Source: Bacteroidales bacterium (lineage in GTDB: Bacteria > Bacteroidota > Bacteroidia > Bacteroidales > UBA932). Taken from it: DNA of 63,782 bases. Position 1 is the first letter of the stretch. Each line of letters opens with the position of its first letter. The stretch covers positions 1 through 63,782 of the forward strand of contig JAILNI010000024.1 of NCBI GenBank assembly GCA_024691765.1. The letters run 5' to 3'. The notes beneath the pieces were generated by a model. It was not told the DNA's origin. It saw only the letters and a program-made list of their open reading frames with translations, and did no database searches. The position numbers and the translations under genes are program-made. Below are positions 1-9,328 of the stretch, piece after piece.

Positions 1-35
1 CAAAGTGCCACAGAGGCCATTGTGAGGCCGATCGG

Positions 36-118
36 GTTGCAAACCCACGGTATTTTTCGGGTGATGTTTGCAACGAAATCGGCCATTCACGCAGCGTATT
101 GCGTATTTGGTTGCAAAC
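36..118. repeat. Three copies of a GTTGCAAAC element upstream of the first susC-like gene
   Basis: The 9-mer GTTGCAAAC is seen at 36-44, in reverse complement at 66-74, and again at 110-118. The element is itself nearly palindromic, and the first and third copies sit inside longer near-palindromes (GGGTTGCAAACCC, GGTTGCAAACC). Three copies in 83 bp, 120-200 bp ahead of a promoter-like sequence, suggest binding sites for a regulator of the surface-glycan locus. No regulator gene is in the window, so this is inference. No coding sequence is apparent in the rest of 1-306. Confidence 0.4.
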
Positions 119-238
119 CTTTCGGAAACCTCGCGTATTTCTCCCGGCTTTGCTTCCGCCGGGCGCGCAAAAATCTTAAGGCCCCACTAGGCTAACGAAA
201 CAGCGACTTTCGCTTTTCTGCAATTATTTCCGTGATTC

Positions 239-270
239 TTTGCGTTTTTTTCTCAAATGAGTTAAATTCG
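239..270 (+). promoter_or_regulatory. Bacteroidota-type promoter for the first SusCD cassette
   Basis: TTTG at 239-242 is followed after 20 bp by TAAATTCG at 263-270, which matches the Bacteroidota consensus TTTG-N(17-23)-TAnnTTTG at all but one base of the -7 box. Transcription would start near 274-277, giving a leader of about 30 nt for the gene at 307. Confidence 0.5.
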
Positions 271-306
271 TAGGATTATGCTTTTTAGCCGCATGATTAA
301 GCAAAT

Positions 307-3300
307 ATGAAACTATTCAAAATACTTTTGTGTTTCCTTTTACTGCTCCTGGGCCTTCAGACGGCCTATGCGCAGGAACTGGTGCACGGAATCGTTACGG
401 ATGAAACGGGAGAACCCGTGATAGGGGCCGGGGTCGTAATAAAAGGCACGACCGCTGGCACGATTACGGGCATCGACGGCGATTACTCCCTTCAGGCCGT
501 TCCCGGAGACGTATTGGTTTTCTCATCAATCGGTTATGCGACGGTTGAACGCAGCTACAACGGAGAAGAGACTATCGACGTAGTGCTCAACTCCGACAAC
601 ATCATGCTCGCGGAAACCGTCGTCATTGGTTACGGCACCCAGAAAAAGGTGAATCTAACCGGAGCAGTGTCAGTGGTGGATGCGGAACAACTGCAGAACC
701 GGCAGTCTTCCACTCTCGGCGGTATGCTTCAAGGCTCCATGCCTAATGTGAACATCACCTTCTCGTCGGGTCGCGCCGGCACCGATGCCACGGTGAACAT
801 CCGTGGCGTCACGTCCATAGCATCCTCTACTGGCCCGCTAATCCTGGTGGACGGCGTTGAAATGAACATGAGCGACGTGAACCCGAACGACGTTGAATCC
901 ATCTCAGTGCTCAAGGATGCTTCCGCAGCCGCGGTTTACGGATCGCGCGCGGCGTTCGGAGTAATACTGATAACGACCAAAGGCGCTTCCGAAAGCGACG
1001 CCAGAGTGACCTACAACGGCAAATTCAGTTTCGGCGACGTGACTACCTGTACGGATTTCGAAAACAGGGGTTACTACCACGTGTATATTACCGACATGTT
1101 CGGCCGTACCTACCAGGGCCAGCAGATGACCACCTATACCGCGGACGACTACCATCAACTCTGGATACGCCGCAACGACAAGGTGGAGAATCCGGACCGT
1201 CCCTGGGTCGTGGAAACCGAAAACGGCGAATATAAATACTACGCCAACTTCGATTGGTACAACTTCCTTTACGACAACACCCGTCCAACCCACGACCACA
1301 ACATCAGCATCCAGGGCGGCTCGGAGAAGGTGAAATACTACATATCGGGAAACTTCTACGACCAGAAGGGAACGATGCGCATCAACCCGGACCACTATAC
1401 CCACTACACGGTTCGCGCAAAGACCACGGCTGACGTGAAGCCTTGGCTGCAGATGAGCGTCAACACCAACTTCTCGTCCAGGAACTTCTCCTGGCCCGGT
1501 GCGACGTCCAACATAGCGACCTATTACGACGACAGCAACCTCAATGCCCTCGCCAGTATAGTGCCTATGCATCCCGACGGCACCCTGGTTTACAAGACCA
1601 CGGCCTGGGCGGATGACAGCTATGCCGTCGCAGGGGGCGTGAGTGCAATTGCGCTTTATGGAAAGCACAGGATGTCAACCAGTTACAACGAGTTTCGAAT
1701 CAAGGGAGAGGCGGTCTTCAAGCCGGTCAAGCAACTGGACGTAACGGTTAACTATACTTTCACCGACCTTCAGAACAACCACTTCAACCGTTTCGTGGAA
1801 GTGCCTTATTCCAAGTATCCCGGTGAAATCCTCTGGATAGGCACAAGCGATACGGAGAACAAGATTCAGGAATCGTTCAACCTCACCCAGCGCCACGTGG
1901 CCAACGCCTTCGCCACTTACCACGACAAGTTCGGAACGGACCACGACGTAAAGCTGATGGGCGGCGCCAACTACGAGAACATCTATTACAAAAAGAATTA
2001 TATGCGCCGCTATGGCCTGCTGACCGACGATCTGTCGGACTTCAACCTGGCCACCGGCAACCAGTACTATACGAGCGGAGGACAGGACCGTTACATCGTG
2101 ATGGGCGTCTTCTTCCGTGGCAACTACTCCTATAAGGACCGCTATCTCGCGGAGGTGAGCGGACGTTACGACGGATCGTCTCGTTTCGCCCCCGGCCACC
2201 GCTTCGGCTTCTTCCCGTCGTTCTCCCTTGGCTGGAGAATCAGCGAGGAAGATTTCTTCGCCCCGGCCCGCGGCCTTATCAGCAACCTCAAGCTGCGCGC
2301 TTCCTACGGAGGCCTCGGCAACCAGGCTGCGGTAGGCTACTACGATTACATCCAAACCATTTCCACCAGCAGCCAGATGAACTACTCCTTCGGCACGAGC
2401 GAAAAAGCCTATTACGCCCAGGAGTCCAATCCGAATTCCAGCAATCTGACCTGGGAAAAGGTCTATACAACCAATCTTGGCTTGGACCTGGCTATGCTCA
2501 AGGGCCGGCTGTCCGTCACGCTTGACGGATACATCCGCGACACCAAGGACATGATAATGCAGAGCCAGGCCCTTCCTTCCACTTACGGAGCCACCGCGCC
2601 GAAGAGCAACTCGGCCGACCTCCGCACCTACGGATGGGAGCTCTCGGCCAGCTGGAATGACCAGTTCGAATTCTGTTCGTCGCCCCTGCATTACTATGTG
2701 ACAGCAGGCATAGGCGACAACGTCTCCTATGTGACGCGCTACGACAATCCCAACAAAACCCTCACCGAACCCTATGTGGGGCAGCGTCTGGGAGAGATCT
2801 GGGGCTTCCGTACTGACGGCCTCTTCAAGACCGACGACGAGGCGCTCAACGCAATCAACCAGGACATCGTGAACGAGATGATCAACATGGAGACGGTGGA
2901 TCCGGGCCTGCATGCCGGCGACCTCAAGTTCGTGGACCTGGACGGCAGCGGAACCCTTGAAAGGACCACCAGCGCCAACGATGTCAAGGACATGGAGGTC
3001 ATAGGCAACTCCCTTCCGCGATTCAACTTCTCCTTTACGTTGGGAGGCGACTGGAAGGGCTTCGACCTTTCCATGATGTTCCAGGGCATAGGAAAGCAGA
3101 ACTGGTACCCGGGTATGGGATGCAGCCTGTTCTGGGGGCCTTACGGACGTCCGCACAACTCCTTCCTTCCGGCCGACTTCATGAGCCGCGTATGGAGCGA
3201 AGACAACCCCGACGCATACTTCCCGCGCCCGAGGGGTTATGTGGCCAACAAGGCGGGCCGCGAGCTGTCGTCGGTGAATGACCGTTACCTGCAGAACGTC

Positions 3301-3549
3301 GGATACATGCGCCTGAAGAACCTTACCTTCGGTTACACTCTTCCCAAGGAGCTGACCAGGAAGATAGCGATAGAAAAGTGCCGCGTATACTTCTCCGGAG
3401 AGAACCTGTTCACCCTGACGGGGCTCAAGACGAAGTATATCGACCCGGAACAGGCCGGGGCGGCGAATACGTGGAACAGTTACAACGGAGACGCAAAGGT
3501 CTATCCCTACGCGAAGACCTTCACCTTCGGAGTCGACGTGGTATTTTAA
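307..3549 (+). CDS. SusC/RagA-family TonB-dependent outer-membrane transporter (first cassette)
   Basis: This 1080-residue protein is the outer-membrane channel of a SusCD glycan importer, powered by TonB-ExbBD. A signal peptide runs to about residue 22 (AYA then Gln). A carboxypeptidase-regulatory-like domain follows (about 26-100), then the plug domain with the family signatures GYGTQKK, NIRGV, LVDGV and DVESISVLKDASAAAVYG, then a long beta-barrel ending in aromatic-rich strands (TFTFGVDVVF). Length is normal for the family. The SusD partner begins 15 nt downstream. The substrate cannot be read from the sequence. The neighbouring phosphodiester glycosidase, rather than a glycoside hydrolase, suggests a phosphorylated glycan (inference). 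Confidence 0.95.
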   Translation: MKLFKILLCFLLLLLGLQTAYAQELVHGIVTDETGEPVIGAGVVIKGTTAGTITGIDGDYSLQAVPGDVLVFSSIGYATVERSYNGEETIDVVLNSDNIMLAETVVIGYGTQKKVNLTGAVSVVDAEQLQNRQSSTLGGMLQGSMPNVNITFSSGRAGTDATVNIRGVTSIASSTGPLILVDGVEMNMSDVNPNDVESISVLKDASAAAVYGSRAAFGVILITTKGASESDARVTYNGKFSFGDVTTCTDFENRGYYHVYITDMFGRTYQGQQMTTYTADDYHQLWIRRNDKVENPDRPWVVETENGEYKYYANFDWYNFLYDNTRPTHDHNISIQGGSEKVKYYISGNFYDQKGTMRINPDHYTHYTVRAKTTADVKPWLQMSVNTNFSSRNFSWPGATSNIATYYDDSNLNALASIVPMHPDGTLVYKTTAWADDSYAVAGGVSAIALYGKHRMSTSYNEFRIKGEAVFKPVKQLDVTVNYTFTDLQNNHFNRFVEVPYSKYPGEILWIGTSDTENKIQESFNLTQRHVANAFATYHDKFGTDHDVKLMGGANYENIYYKKNYMRRYGLLTDDLSDFNLATGNQYYTSGGQDRYIVMGVFFRGNYSYKDRYLAEVSGRYDGSSRFAPGHRFGFFPSFSLGWRISEEDFFAPARGLISNLKLRASYGGLGNQAAVGYYDYIQTISTSSQMNYSFGTSEKAYYAQESNPNSSNLTWEKVYTTNLGLDLAMLKGRLSVTLDGYIRDTKDMIMQSQALPSTYGATAPKSNSADLRTYGWELSASWNDQFEFCSSPLHYYVTAGIGDNVSYVTRYDNPNKTLTEPYVGQRLGEIWGFRTDGLFKTDDEALNAINQDIVNEMINMETVDPGLHAGDLKFVDLDGSGTLERTTSANDVKDMEVIGNSLPRFNFSFTLGGDWKGFDLSMMFQGIGKQNWYPGMGCSLFWGPYGRPHNSFLPADFMSRVWSEDNPDAYFPRPRGYVANKAGRELSSVNDRYLQNVGYMRLKNLTFGYTLPKELTRKIAIEKCRVYFSGENLFTLTGLKTKYIDPEQAGAANTWNSYNGDAKVYPYAKTFTFGVDVVF

Positions 3550-3564
3550 GAGGAGGACAACAAG

Positions 3565-5292
3565 ATGAAAAAACTTACACTGTTTGTTCTGATTATTGCC
3601 GCAGCATGCATGACGCTTTCCTGCGAGGGCCTTCTCGACGTGCAGCCCGTGGACAAGCTTACCCCTGACAGCTACTTCAAGAACGAGAATGAGCTGCAGC
3701 TCTACTCGAACCGTTTCTACAACAATATCCTTCCCGGAGGCACCACACTTTACAAAGAGGTGGGAGACAACCTCATATGGACACCCCTCGCCGACGAGGT
3801 AAGCGGCCAGCGCGAGGTTCCGGAAACCGGAGGAGCATGGACCTTTACCTCCCTGAGACAGGTCAACTTCTTCCTTGAACATCTGGGCAACTGCAAGGAC
3901 CAGGCGGCCGTCCGCAAGTACCGCGGCATCGCCAAGTTCTTCCGTGCATGGTTCTACTTCGACAAGGTGAAGCATTTCGGCGACGTGCCTTGGATAGACC
4001 ATGTGCCGACCTCGGACGACCCGGTGCTCTACAAGGCACGCGACTCCCGCGAGGTGGTGATGACCAACATCTTCAAGGATCTGGACGACGCCCTCGAGGA
4101 TCTCTCGAAGACAAAGAACCAGAAGGACGTCTACCGCGTGGGGTGGTGGACCGTCCAGGCCCTGAAATCGAGGATAGGCCTTTTCGAAGGTACCTTCCGC
4201 AAGTATCACGGAATCGACGGCTGGGAGAAGTACCTGGATTATTCCATTGAGGCTTCTGAAGCCTTCGTGCTGGGCGGCGGCGGTTTCTCACTCATGAGTT
4301 CCTACCGCGACATGTTCACCAAGAAGGATGCCTGCAAGGAATATATCTTAGCCCGCGACTACGACAAGACGATCAACCTCCAGAACAGCCTCTATTCCAC
4401 CTTCAACTCTCCCGGACAGGGCCGCTGCGGCTTCACCCGCAAGTTCATCAACACCTACCTGAATGCGGACGGAACCCGTTTCCAGACACGTGCCGGCTGG
4501 GAGACCATGGAATTCAAGGACGAGGTGCAGGGTCGCGACCCGCGCCTCAAGCAAACCATTCGCACCGACCTCGGCCTGAACTTCAACAACTGCATTACCG
4601 GCTATCAGCCCCTCAAATACATAGCCGACGACGCGATGAACATAGCGTCCCAGGCCTACAACGACCTGCCGCTGATCCGTCTCGCCGAAATCTATCTCAA
4701 CTATGCCGAGGCGAAGGCGGAAAGAGGCACGCTCACCCAGGAAGACCTCGACAATTCGCTCAACAAGCTCCGCGACCGTGCGTTGATGGACCATCTCGTC
4801 ATGGCGGACGCGAACGCCAATCCCGACCCGTACCTCAGCAGTCCGGCGACCGGTTATGTGAACGTCACCGGAGCGAACAAGGGCGTCATCCTCGAGATAC
4901 GCCGCGAGCGCAACATCGAACTTGTCCTCGAGTCCCAGCTCCGTTATTACGACATCATGCGCTGGAAGGAAGGCCAGATACTCTGCCAGAAGTTCGAGGG
5001 CATATATATCCCTGCGTCCAAGCTCAACAAGGCATACGACGTGGACGGCGACAGCATTGCCGACATCTGCGTGTACAATACCGCCGCGGCTCCTTCGCAG
5101 GGGGCGGTTACCTATATACAGCTCTCCGCCGACGGAATCACGCTCAGCGCCGCCGACGGCAAGTCCGGAAACCTTGTGCTGTTCGGATATCTCATCCGCA
5201 AATGGGACGAGAACCGCGACTACTATTATCCCATCCCGCGCGAGGACGTTATCCTTACGGACGGAGTGGTGGCCCAGAATCCGGGCTGGTAA
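3565..5292 (+). CDS. SusD/RagB-family surface glycan-binding lipoprotein (first cassette)
   Basis: This 575-residue lipoprotein forms the substrate-binding lid over the SusC channel on the cell surface. The signal peptide ends at the lipobox Cys20 (TLSC). The SusD fold is indicated by the N-terminal LLDVQPVDKLTPDSYF segment, helical repeats with RAWFYFDKVKHFGDVPW, and the C-terminal LRDRAL, ILEIRRERNIEL and YYPIPRED segments typical of the family. A clear AGGAGG at 3551-3556 lies 8 nt before the start, which is unusual for Bacteroidota because most of their genes lack a Shine-Dalgarno. It follows SusC by 15 nt and is surely cotranscribed. Confidence 0.95.
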   Translation: MKKLTLFVLIIAAACMTLSCEGLLDVQPVDKLTPDSYFKNENELQLYSNRFYNNILPGGTTLYKEVGDNLIWTPLADEVSGQREVPETGGAWTFTSLRQVNFFLEHLGNCKDQAAVRKYRGIAKFFRAWFYFDKVKHFGDVPWIDHVPTSDDPVLYKARDSREVVMTNIFKDLDDALEDLSKTKNQKDVYRVGWWTVQALKSRIGLFEGTFRKYHGIDGWEKYLDYSIEASEAFVLGGGGFSLMSSYRDMFTKKDACKEYILARDYDKTINLQNSLYSTFNSPGQGRCGFTRKFINTYLNADGTRFQTRAGWETMEFKDEVQGRDPRLKQTIRTDLGLNFNNCITGYQPLKYIADDAMNIASQAYNDLPLIRLAEIYLNYAEAKAERGTLTQEDLDNSLNKLRDRALMDHLVMADANANPDPYLSSPATGYVNVTGANKGVILEIRRERNIELVLESQLRYYDIMRWKEGQILCQKFEGIYIPASKLNKAYDVDGDSIADICVYNTAAAPSQGAVTYIQLSADGITLSAADGKSGNLVLFGYLIRKWDENRDYYYPIPREDVILTDGVVAQNPGW

Positions 5293-5310
5293 ACCATGGA
5301 GGAACTGAAA

Positions 5311-7974
5311 ATGAGAAAGATTGCACATATATTGATTATAGTTCCGGCCGTGATCCTCATGGTCGCAGCCTCGTGTTCGCATCCCGATCCCTTCGATTCC
5401 TACAGGCATGGCTACTTTACCAGGGAAGACACCGGCGGCAAGCCCGGAAAGGGCGGTCTTTTCGCCGACGGTTTCGGAACGGAGGAGAGTCCCTACGGTC
5501 TTTCGACGGTGCAGCATATGAAGAATATCCCGCGCGGCCTTGTGGAAGGCGAGATGGTGTATTTCCGTATGCTCAACGATATCGACATGGACGGAGAGTC
5601 GTGGTATGCCCTCAATCCCACCGACCCGTACAAGAGATTCATCGATTTCGACGGCGGAGGCCATGTAATACTGAATCTCTACTGCCCCAAGCAGACTTAC
5701 GGCAGTTTCTTCGGAGTGCTCTGCGGCAACTGCCACGACGTAGGCTTCCTCAATGCTTACGCCGAGTCGTCCGGCGCTGGCGGCATTATAGGTGGATATA
5801 TAGGCATAGCGAACCCTTCGGACGGTGATTTTACCGGCCGCGTGGAAAGGGTGTACGTGACCGGTATCGTGCGTGCCGGAGACAATGCCGGCGGCATTTG
5901 CGGCGTACTCGGCAAGATTGCGGACGCAAGCCCCTGTACCATTTCGGACTGCTATTCGATAGTCGAGGTAAACGGTACGGGAAATGCCGGAGGCCTTGCA
6001 GGAAACATGCGCGTAGGCAGCCGTATCGAGCGCAGCTACGCTGTGGGTTCCGTAACCGGAGGGTCCGACGCGAAGGCCGCGGGCGGACTGGTCGGCCAGC
6101 TCGACGGCGGCACCATAGAACAGTCCATAGCGTGGAATAGCGAAATCGTTTTGAGCCCCACCCGTGGGCCGGTTTACGGCCAGAAGGGATCGAACGGCGG
6201 AACGGTTACCGAGAGCTACTATGTCTCAACCCTTGCCACCAATGTGGCGAACGAAGGCGTATCAATGAAAACCGCGGCGGAACTCCAGACCATAGCCTCG
6301 TCCTGGGGCAACGGCTGGTACTCCGACGGCAAGATTTCCAACGGTTATCCCATCTGCTCATGGCAGCAGCAGAGGGGCGACTACGCCGACTATTCCGGCC
6401 ATGGCGGCGGAGAAGGGTCAGGGGAGTACAAACCCTCCTTCAAGAGCGGCACCGGCACGGAGGCCGACCCGTTCATAATCGAGAACCTCATTCATCTGCG
6501 TTCCATCCACGACACCCTCAAGTCGGGTGGCGAAATGTGGTTCCGCCTTGCCGCCGACATCGATGCCAAGCTGCTTCCCAACTGGGATCCCATCAACCCA
6601 GAAGAACCATACGACAAGAAGATACACTTCGACGGAGCCGGGCACAGCATCAAGAACCTGCGCAGCACTAATACCGCCTATGCCGGATTCTTCGGAGTCC
6701 TCTACGGCGAGTGCAAGAACGTTACGTTCGACAACTGCGCGGTTTCGCAGAACCTTAAATCCGCCTGCGGCATACTCGGCGGTTATGCCGGTACAGGTGA
6801 AAAGACGGCCGCAGTCTCGGGAGTAAACCTCACGGGCTGCAGGGTGTCGAGCACCGGCAACCAGCCCTGCGGCGGATTGTTCGGAATTGCCATCAAGGCC
6901 AGTTTCACCGACTGCTCGGTGAACGCCGAAGTGGAATCCAACGCCACCACCACCTCCTCAGCAGAACAGGGTTGCGGCGGCTATGTGGGCAGGGTTACTT
7001 CCGCCGCCGCTACCTTCACCGGCTGCTCGTTCTCCGGTTCCGCAAAGGCTGCCCGCCTGGTGGGCGGAATCGCGGGATATGTCAATGCGGCCGTGAGTTT
7101 CACCGATTGCAGCAATGCTGGAGAAATCACCGCATGGCAGGTGACTACCGATCTTGACGGCGCCCGCGCCGGAGGCATCGCTGGACATATCGACCATGGT
7201 TCATCCATAACGGGCTGCTCCAACAGCGGAACCATAACCGCCCGCAGGCAGGCCGGAGGAATAGTTGGCTGGATTGAAGACAACAACACGGATATCGTGG
7301 TCAGCCGTTGCTCTTCCACAGGCGATGTCGAAGCCACCGACCAGTGGTCGGGAGGTATCTGCGGATACATGAAGGCCGGAATCATACGCGACTGCTGGAC
7401 TTCCGGTAACATAAAGGTGAAGAACCAGATCAGCGCGGGAATAGTCGGAGAAATCAAGAGCGGTTACCTGAGCGATACATACAAGTCGACCAAGGGCCGT
7501 GTGGAGAACTGCTGGTCGAAGGCTTCGCTTTCGGGTGCAAGGGCCCTCGGCGGCATAGCCGGACGCTGCGCCCACGATAACTGGAGTGCGACGGCTGCCG
7601 ACAATAGCACCGCCGTTTCGGACATTACCATAACCGGCTGCATAGCATGGAACCCCTCCATCCAGTCTCCGGCCACCACTGTGGGTCAGGGTAGTTCCGG
7701 TGCGATAGTCGGATACAGTTACATCAAGAACAAGTTGAGCAACTGCTGGCGCAATCCCGCCATGGTGTTCAACTCCTACGCAGACAACGTCCCCTACGAT
7801 CAGGAAGACGTTTCTCCGGATGCGCCCCTTGCAAAGACCGGAGCCGGAGAAAATTGCTACCCCTATCACGGCAAGGTGGCTTCCTCCACAGCAACCGTCA
7901 GTTCCCTGGCTTCAAGCCTTGGCTGGAGCACCGACGTGTGGAACCTTTCCGGTAATGAACCCGTTTTGAAATGA
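5311..7974 (+). CDS. GLUG-repeat surface lipoprotein with two tandem modules (first cassette)
   Basis: An ATG at 5296 is also in frame, but I chose 5311: it gives a clean lipoprotein signal (Cys22, VAASC), and the GGAGGA at 5298-5303 is then correctly spaced as its ribosome-binding site. The 887-residue product has two modules (about 45-355 and 365-887). Each begins with a GTExxPY/F-type block and a DGxGHxIxNL block, then runs into many GGIxG...C glycine/cysteine repeats of the GLUG type, likely a beta-solenoid. It ends WSTDVWNLSGNEPVLK, a cap shared by all GLUG proteins here. GLUG repeats occur in adhesins and IgA peptidases; no catalytic domain is seen. The likely role is glycan or host-surface binding beside SusCD. 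Confidence 0.8.
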   Translation: MRKIAHILIIVPAVILMVAASCSHPDPFDSYRHGYFTREDTGGKPGKGGLFADGFGTEESPYGLSTVQHMKNIPRGLVEGEMVYFRMLNDIDMDGESWYALNPTDPYKRFIDFDGGGHVILNLYCPKQTYGSFFGVLCGNCHDVGFLNAYAESSGAGGIIGGYIGIANPSDGDFTGRVERVYVTGIVRAGDNAGGICGVLGKIADASPCTISDCYSIVEVNGTGNAGGLAGNMRVGSRIERSYAVGSVTGGSDAKAAGGLVGQLDGGTIEQSIAWNSEIVLSPTRGPVYGQKGSNGGTVTESYYVSTLATNVANEGVSMKTAAELQTIASSWGNGWYSDGKISNGYPICSWQQQRGDYADYSGHGGGEGSGEYKPSFKSGTGTEADPFIIENLIHLRSIHDTLKSGGEMWFRLAADIDAKLLPNWDPINPEEPYDKKIHFDGAGHSIKNLRSTNTAYAGFFGVLYGECKNVTFDNCAVSQNLKSACGILGGYAGTGEKTAAVSGVNLTGCRVSSTGNQPCGGLFGIAIKASFTDCSVNAEVESNATTTSSAEQGCGGYVGRVTSAAATFTGCSFSGSAKAARLVGGIAGYVNAAVSFTDCSNAGEITAWQVTTDLDGARAGGIAGHIDHGSSITGCSNSGTITARRQAGGIVGWIEDNNTDIVVSRCSSTGDVEATDQWSGGICGYMKAGIIRDCWTSGNIKVKNQISAGIVGEIKSGYLSDTYKSTKGRVENCWSKASLSGARALGGIAGRCAHDNWSATAADNSTAVSDITITGCIAWNPSIQSPATTVGQGSSGAIVGYSYIKNKLSNCWRNPAMVFNSYADNVPYDQEDVSPDAPLAKTGAGENCYPYHGKVASSTATVSSLASSLGWSTDVWNLSGNEPVLK

Positions 7975-7979
7975 TTCGT

Positions 7980-9053
7980 ATGAAAAAGATCCTATATATC
8001 GTTTCGGCCATGCTGCCCGTGCTGGCGTCCGTATCCTGCAACAAGATACCGCAGAGCGAGCGCAACGACCTTTTCGTTCCTGCGGATTCCAATCCCGCCG
8101 AGAACTCTCCCGTGGTGGAAGGAGCATGGAAGATCGACACAGTGGTGACAGGCGCGGTTTACAAGAAGTTCGCCGGCGTCGACCACGAGGTCACGGAAAA
8201 GAACCAGATAGTGAACGTGATGGAAATCGACCTCACGAATCCGAGGCTCCACGTCAAGTTCCACTACGGAAACATCGACGGCCTGCGTGCGACCGACAAG
8301 GTGTTCGGAGTCAAGAGGGACGAGGAGGGCGCCATTTGCTGCGTCAACGCCACCTATGAGACGGGTTCCGTTTACATCCGCACCGATTACACCAATTACA
8401 TGACCATAGCGGACGAGAAGATCAACGGTACCAACGTCCGCCAGTGGAAGAGCGAGGCCTGCGTTACCTCCGACGGCGACAGCGACGTGCGCATCGAGTA
8501 CACCGCTCCCGCCGAGGAGAACGACTACATCGCCCAGAGGCACGCTTACGACCTCATGACGGACCGTCCGAACCTCTTCTCCAGCGCTCCCATGCTTGTA
8601 AGCGGAGGGAACCCGGTAGGGGAGACCTTCATTGAGCGCATGATAGCTTCGAAACTCTACGGAGGCAGCGAAGGGATGGACCGAAAGCAGATAGAAAAGC
8701 TTGCGTACGAGAATCCCATACGTCACCAGGGCGTGGAGCATCCAAGGACCGTAGTGGCCCTCACCAGCGACAAAAAGCTCCTGCTCATCACCATAGACGG
8801 CCGTTGGAATGCCGCTGTGGGAATGTCGGCAAAGGAAATAACGCAATTCATCATGCATCATTTCCCCACCATTACCGATGCCCTGAACATGGACGGAGGC
8901 GGTTCCACCTGCATGTGCGTGCTCGGCCGCGGCGATGCAACCAACTACGTCGTGAATTATCCCAGCGAAGACAACGTCTTCGACCATCAGGGTATCCGCG
9001 GCGTGCCTACGCATTTCTATGTCACCTGGGATGACCCGGCGAAAGACGAATAA
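7980..9053 (+). CDS. NAGPA-family phosphodiester glycosidase lipoprotein (first cassette)
   Basis: I place the start at 7980 (357 residues) because it yields a lipoprotein signal with Cys20 (SVSC); an ATG at 7971 overlaps the previous stop. The C-terminal half carries the phosphodiester-glycosidase (NAGPA/DUF2233) signatures: HPRTVVALTSDKK, ITIDGR, GMSAKEI and ALNMDGGGST, with Asp305 in the core motif. In the family founder this domain removes GlcNAc from GlcNAc-1-phospho-6-mannose. Many bacterial members are unassigned, so the substrate here is open. It directly follows the GLUG gene (5 nt), so the two probably act together on the cell surface. Confidence 0.85.
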   Translation: MKKILYIVSAMLPVLASVSCNKIPQSERNDLFVPADSNPAENSPVVEGAWKIDTVVTGAVYKKFAGVDHEVTEKNQIVNVMEIDLTNPRLHVKFHYGNIDGLRATDKVFGVKRDEEGAICCVNATYETGSVYIRTDYTNYMTIADEKINGTNVRQWKSEACVTSDGDSDVRIEYTAPAEENDYIAQRHAYDLMTDRPNLFSSAPMLVSGGNPVGETFIERMIASKLYGGSEGMDRKQIEKLAYENPIRHQGVEHPRTVVALTSDKKLLLITIDGRWNAAVGMSAKEITQFIMHHFPTITDALNMDGGGSTCMCVLGRGDATNYVVNYPSEDNVFDHQGIRGVPTHFYVTWDDPAKDE

Positions 9054-9061
9054 GCCCGTAG

Positions 9062-9095
9062 TTTTAATCGATTTCAGGATTTTTTACTATCTTTC
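9062..9095 (+). promoter_or_regulatory. Probable promoter for the small peptide and GLUG gene
   Basis: TATCTTTC at 9088-9095 matches the -7 consensus TAnnTTTG except for the last base, and TTTT at 9062-9065 is a weak -33 match 22 bp upstream. A small hairpin (CCTGC-4-GCAGG, 9103-9116) would lie at the 5' end of the transcript. The gap from the preceding stop is 112 bp, the largest inside the locus. Confidence 0.45.
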
Positions 9096-9165
9096 GCAGA
9101 TTCCTGCTAAGGCAGGCCTACACTGAAGACAATAACTGTAATTCAAGTAATAAAAAGCTTTTGTT

Positions 9166-9315
9166 ATGATTAAATCGACAAAAACAACGGAACTGTCGTA
9201 CGAGGCTCCTTCGACGACCGTTCTCGCATTCGTTCAGGAGCAGTGTATCGCCGCGAGCGTGAATGCGATTCTCGACGACATGGATAACAACATCCTTCTT
9301 CGCGAGGATTTTTAA
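9166..9315 (+). CDS. 49-residue small protein preceding the fimbrillin-like/GLUG lipoprotein
   Basis: A complete ATG-to-TAA frame encodes 49 residues: it starts MIKSTKTTELSYEAPSTT, continues VLAFVQEQCIAASVN and ends DDMDNNILLREDF. It has no signal peptide or membrane segment. Support for reality: it sits between its own promoter and the next gene, its stop is immediately followed by the AGGAGG (9316-9321) of that gene, and the layout Y-x-x-P, a hydrophobic V-L core, Cys/Ala-Ser, then an acidic tail resembles small peptides I recall upstream of fimbrillin-like genes in Bacteroidales. The function is unknown. A regulatory leader or a co-translational partner are both possible. Confidence 0.6.
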   Translation: MIKSTKTTELSYEAPSTTVLAFVQEQCIAASVNAILDDMDNNILLREDF

Positions 9316-9328
9316 AGGAGGACCAATC

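Noticed and set aside
1675..4209. Long open frame (844 codons) on the - strand opposite the SusC and SusD genes
   Set aside because: It mirrors the codon bias of the + strand genes, shows no family features, and lies wholly over two clear genes.
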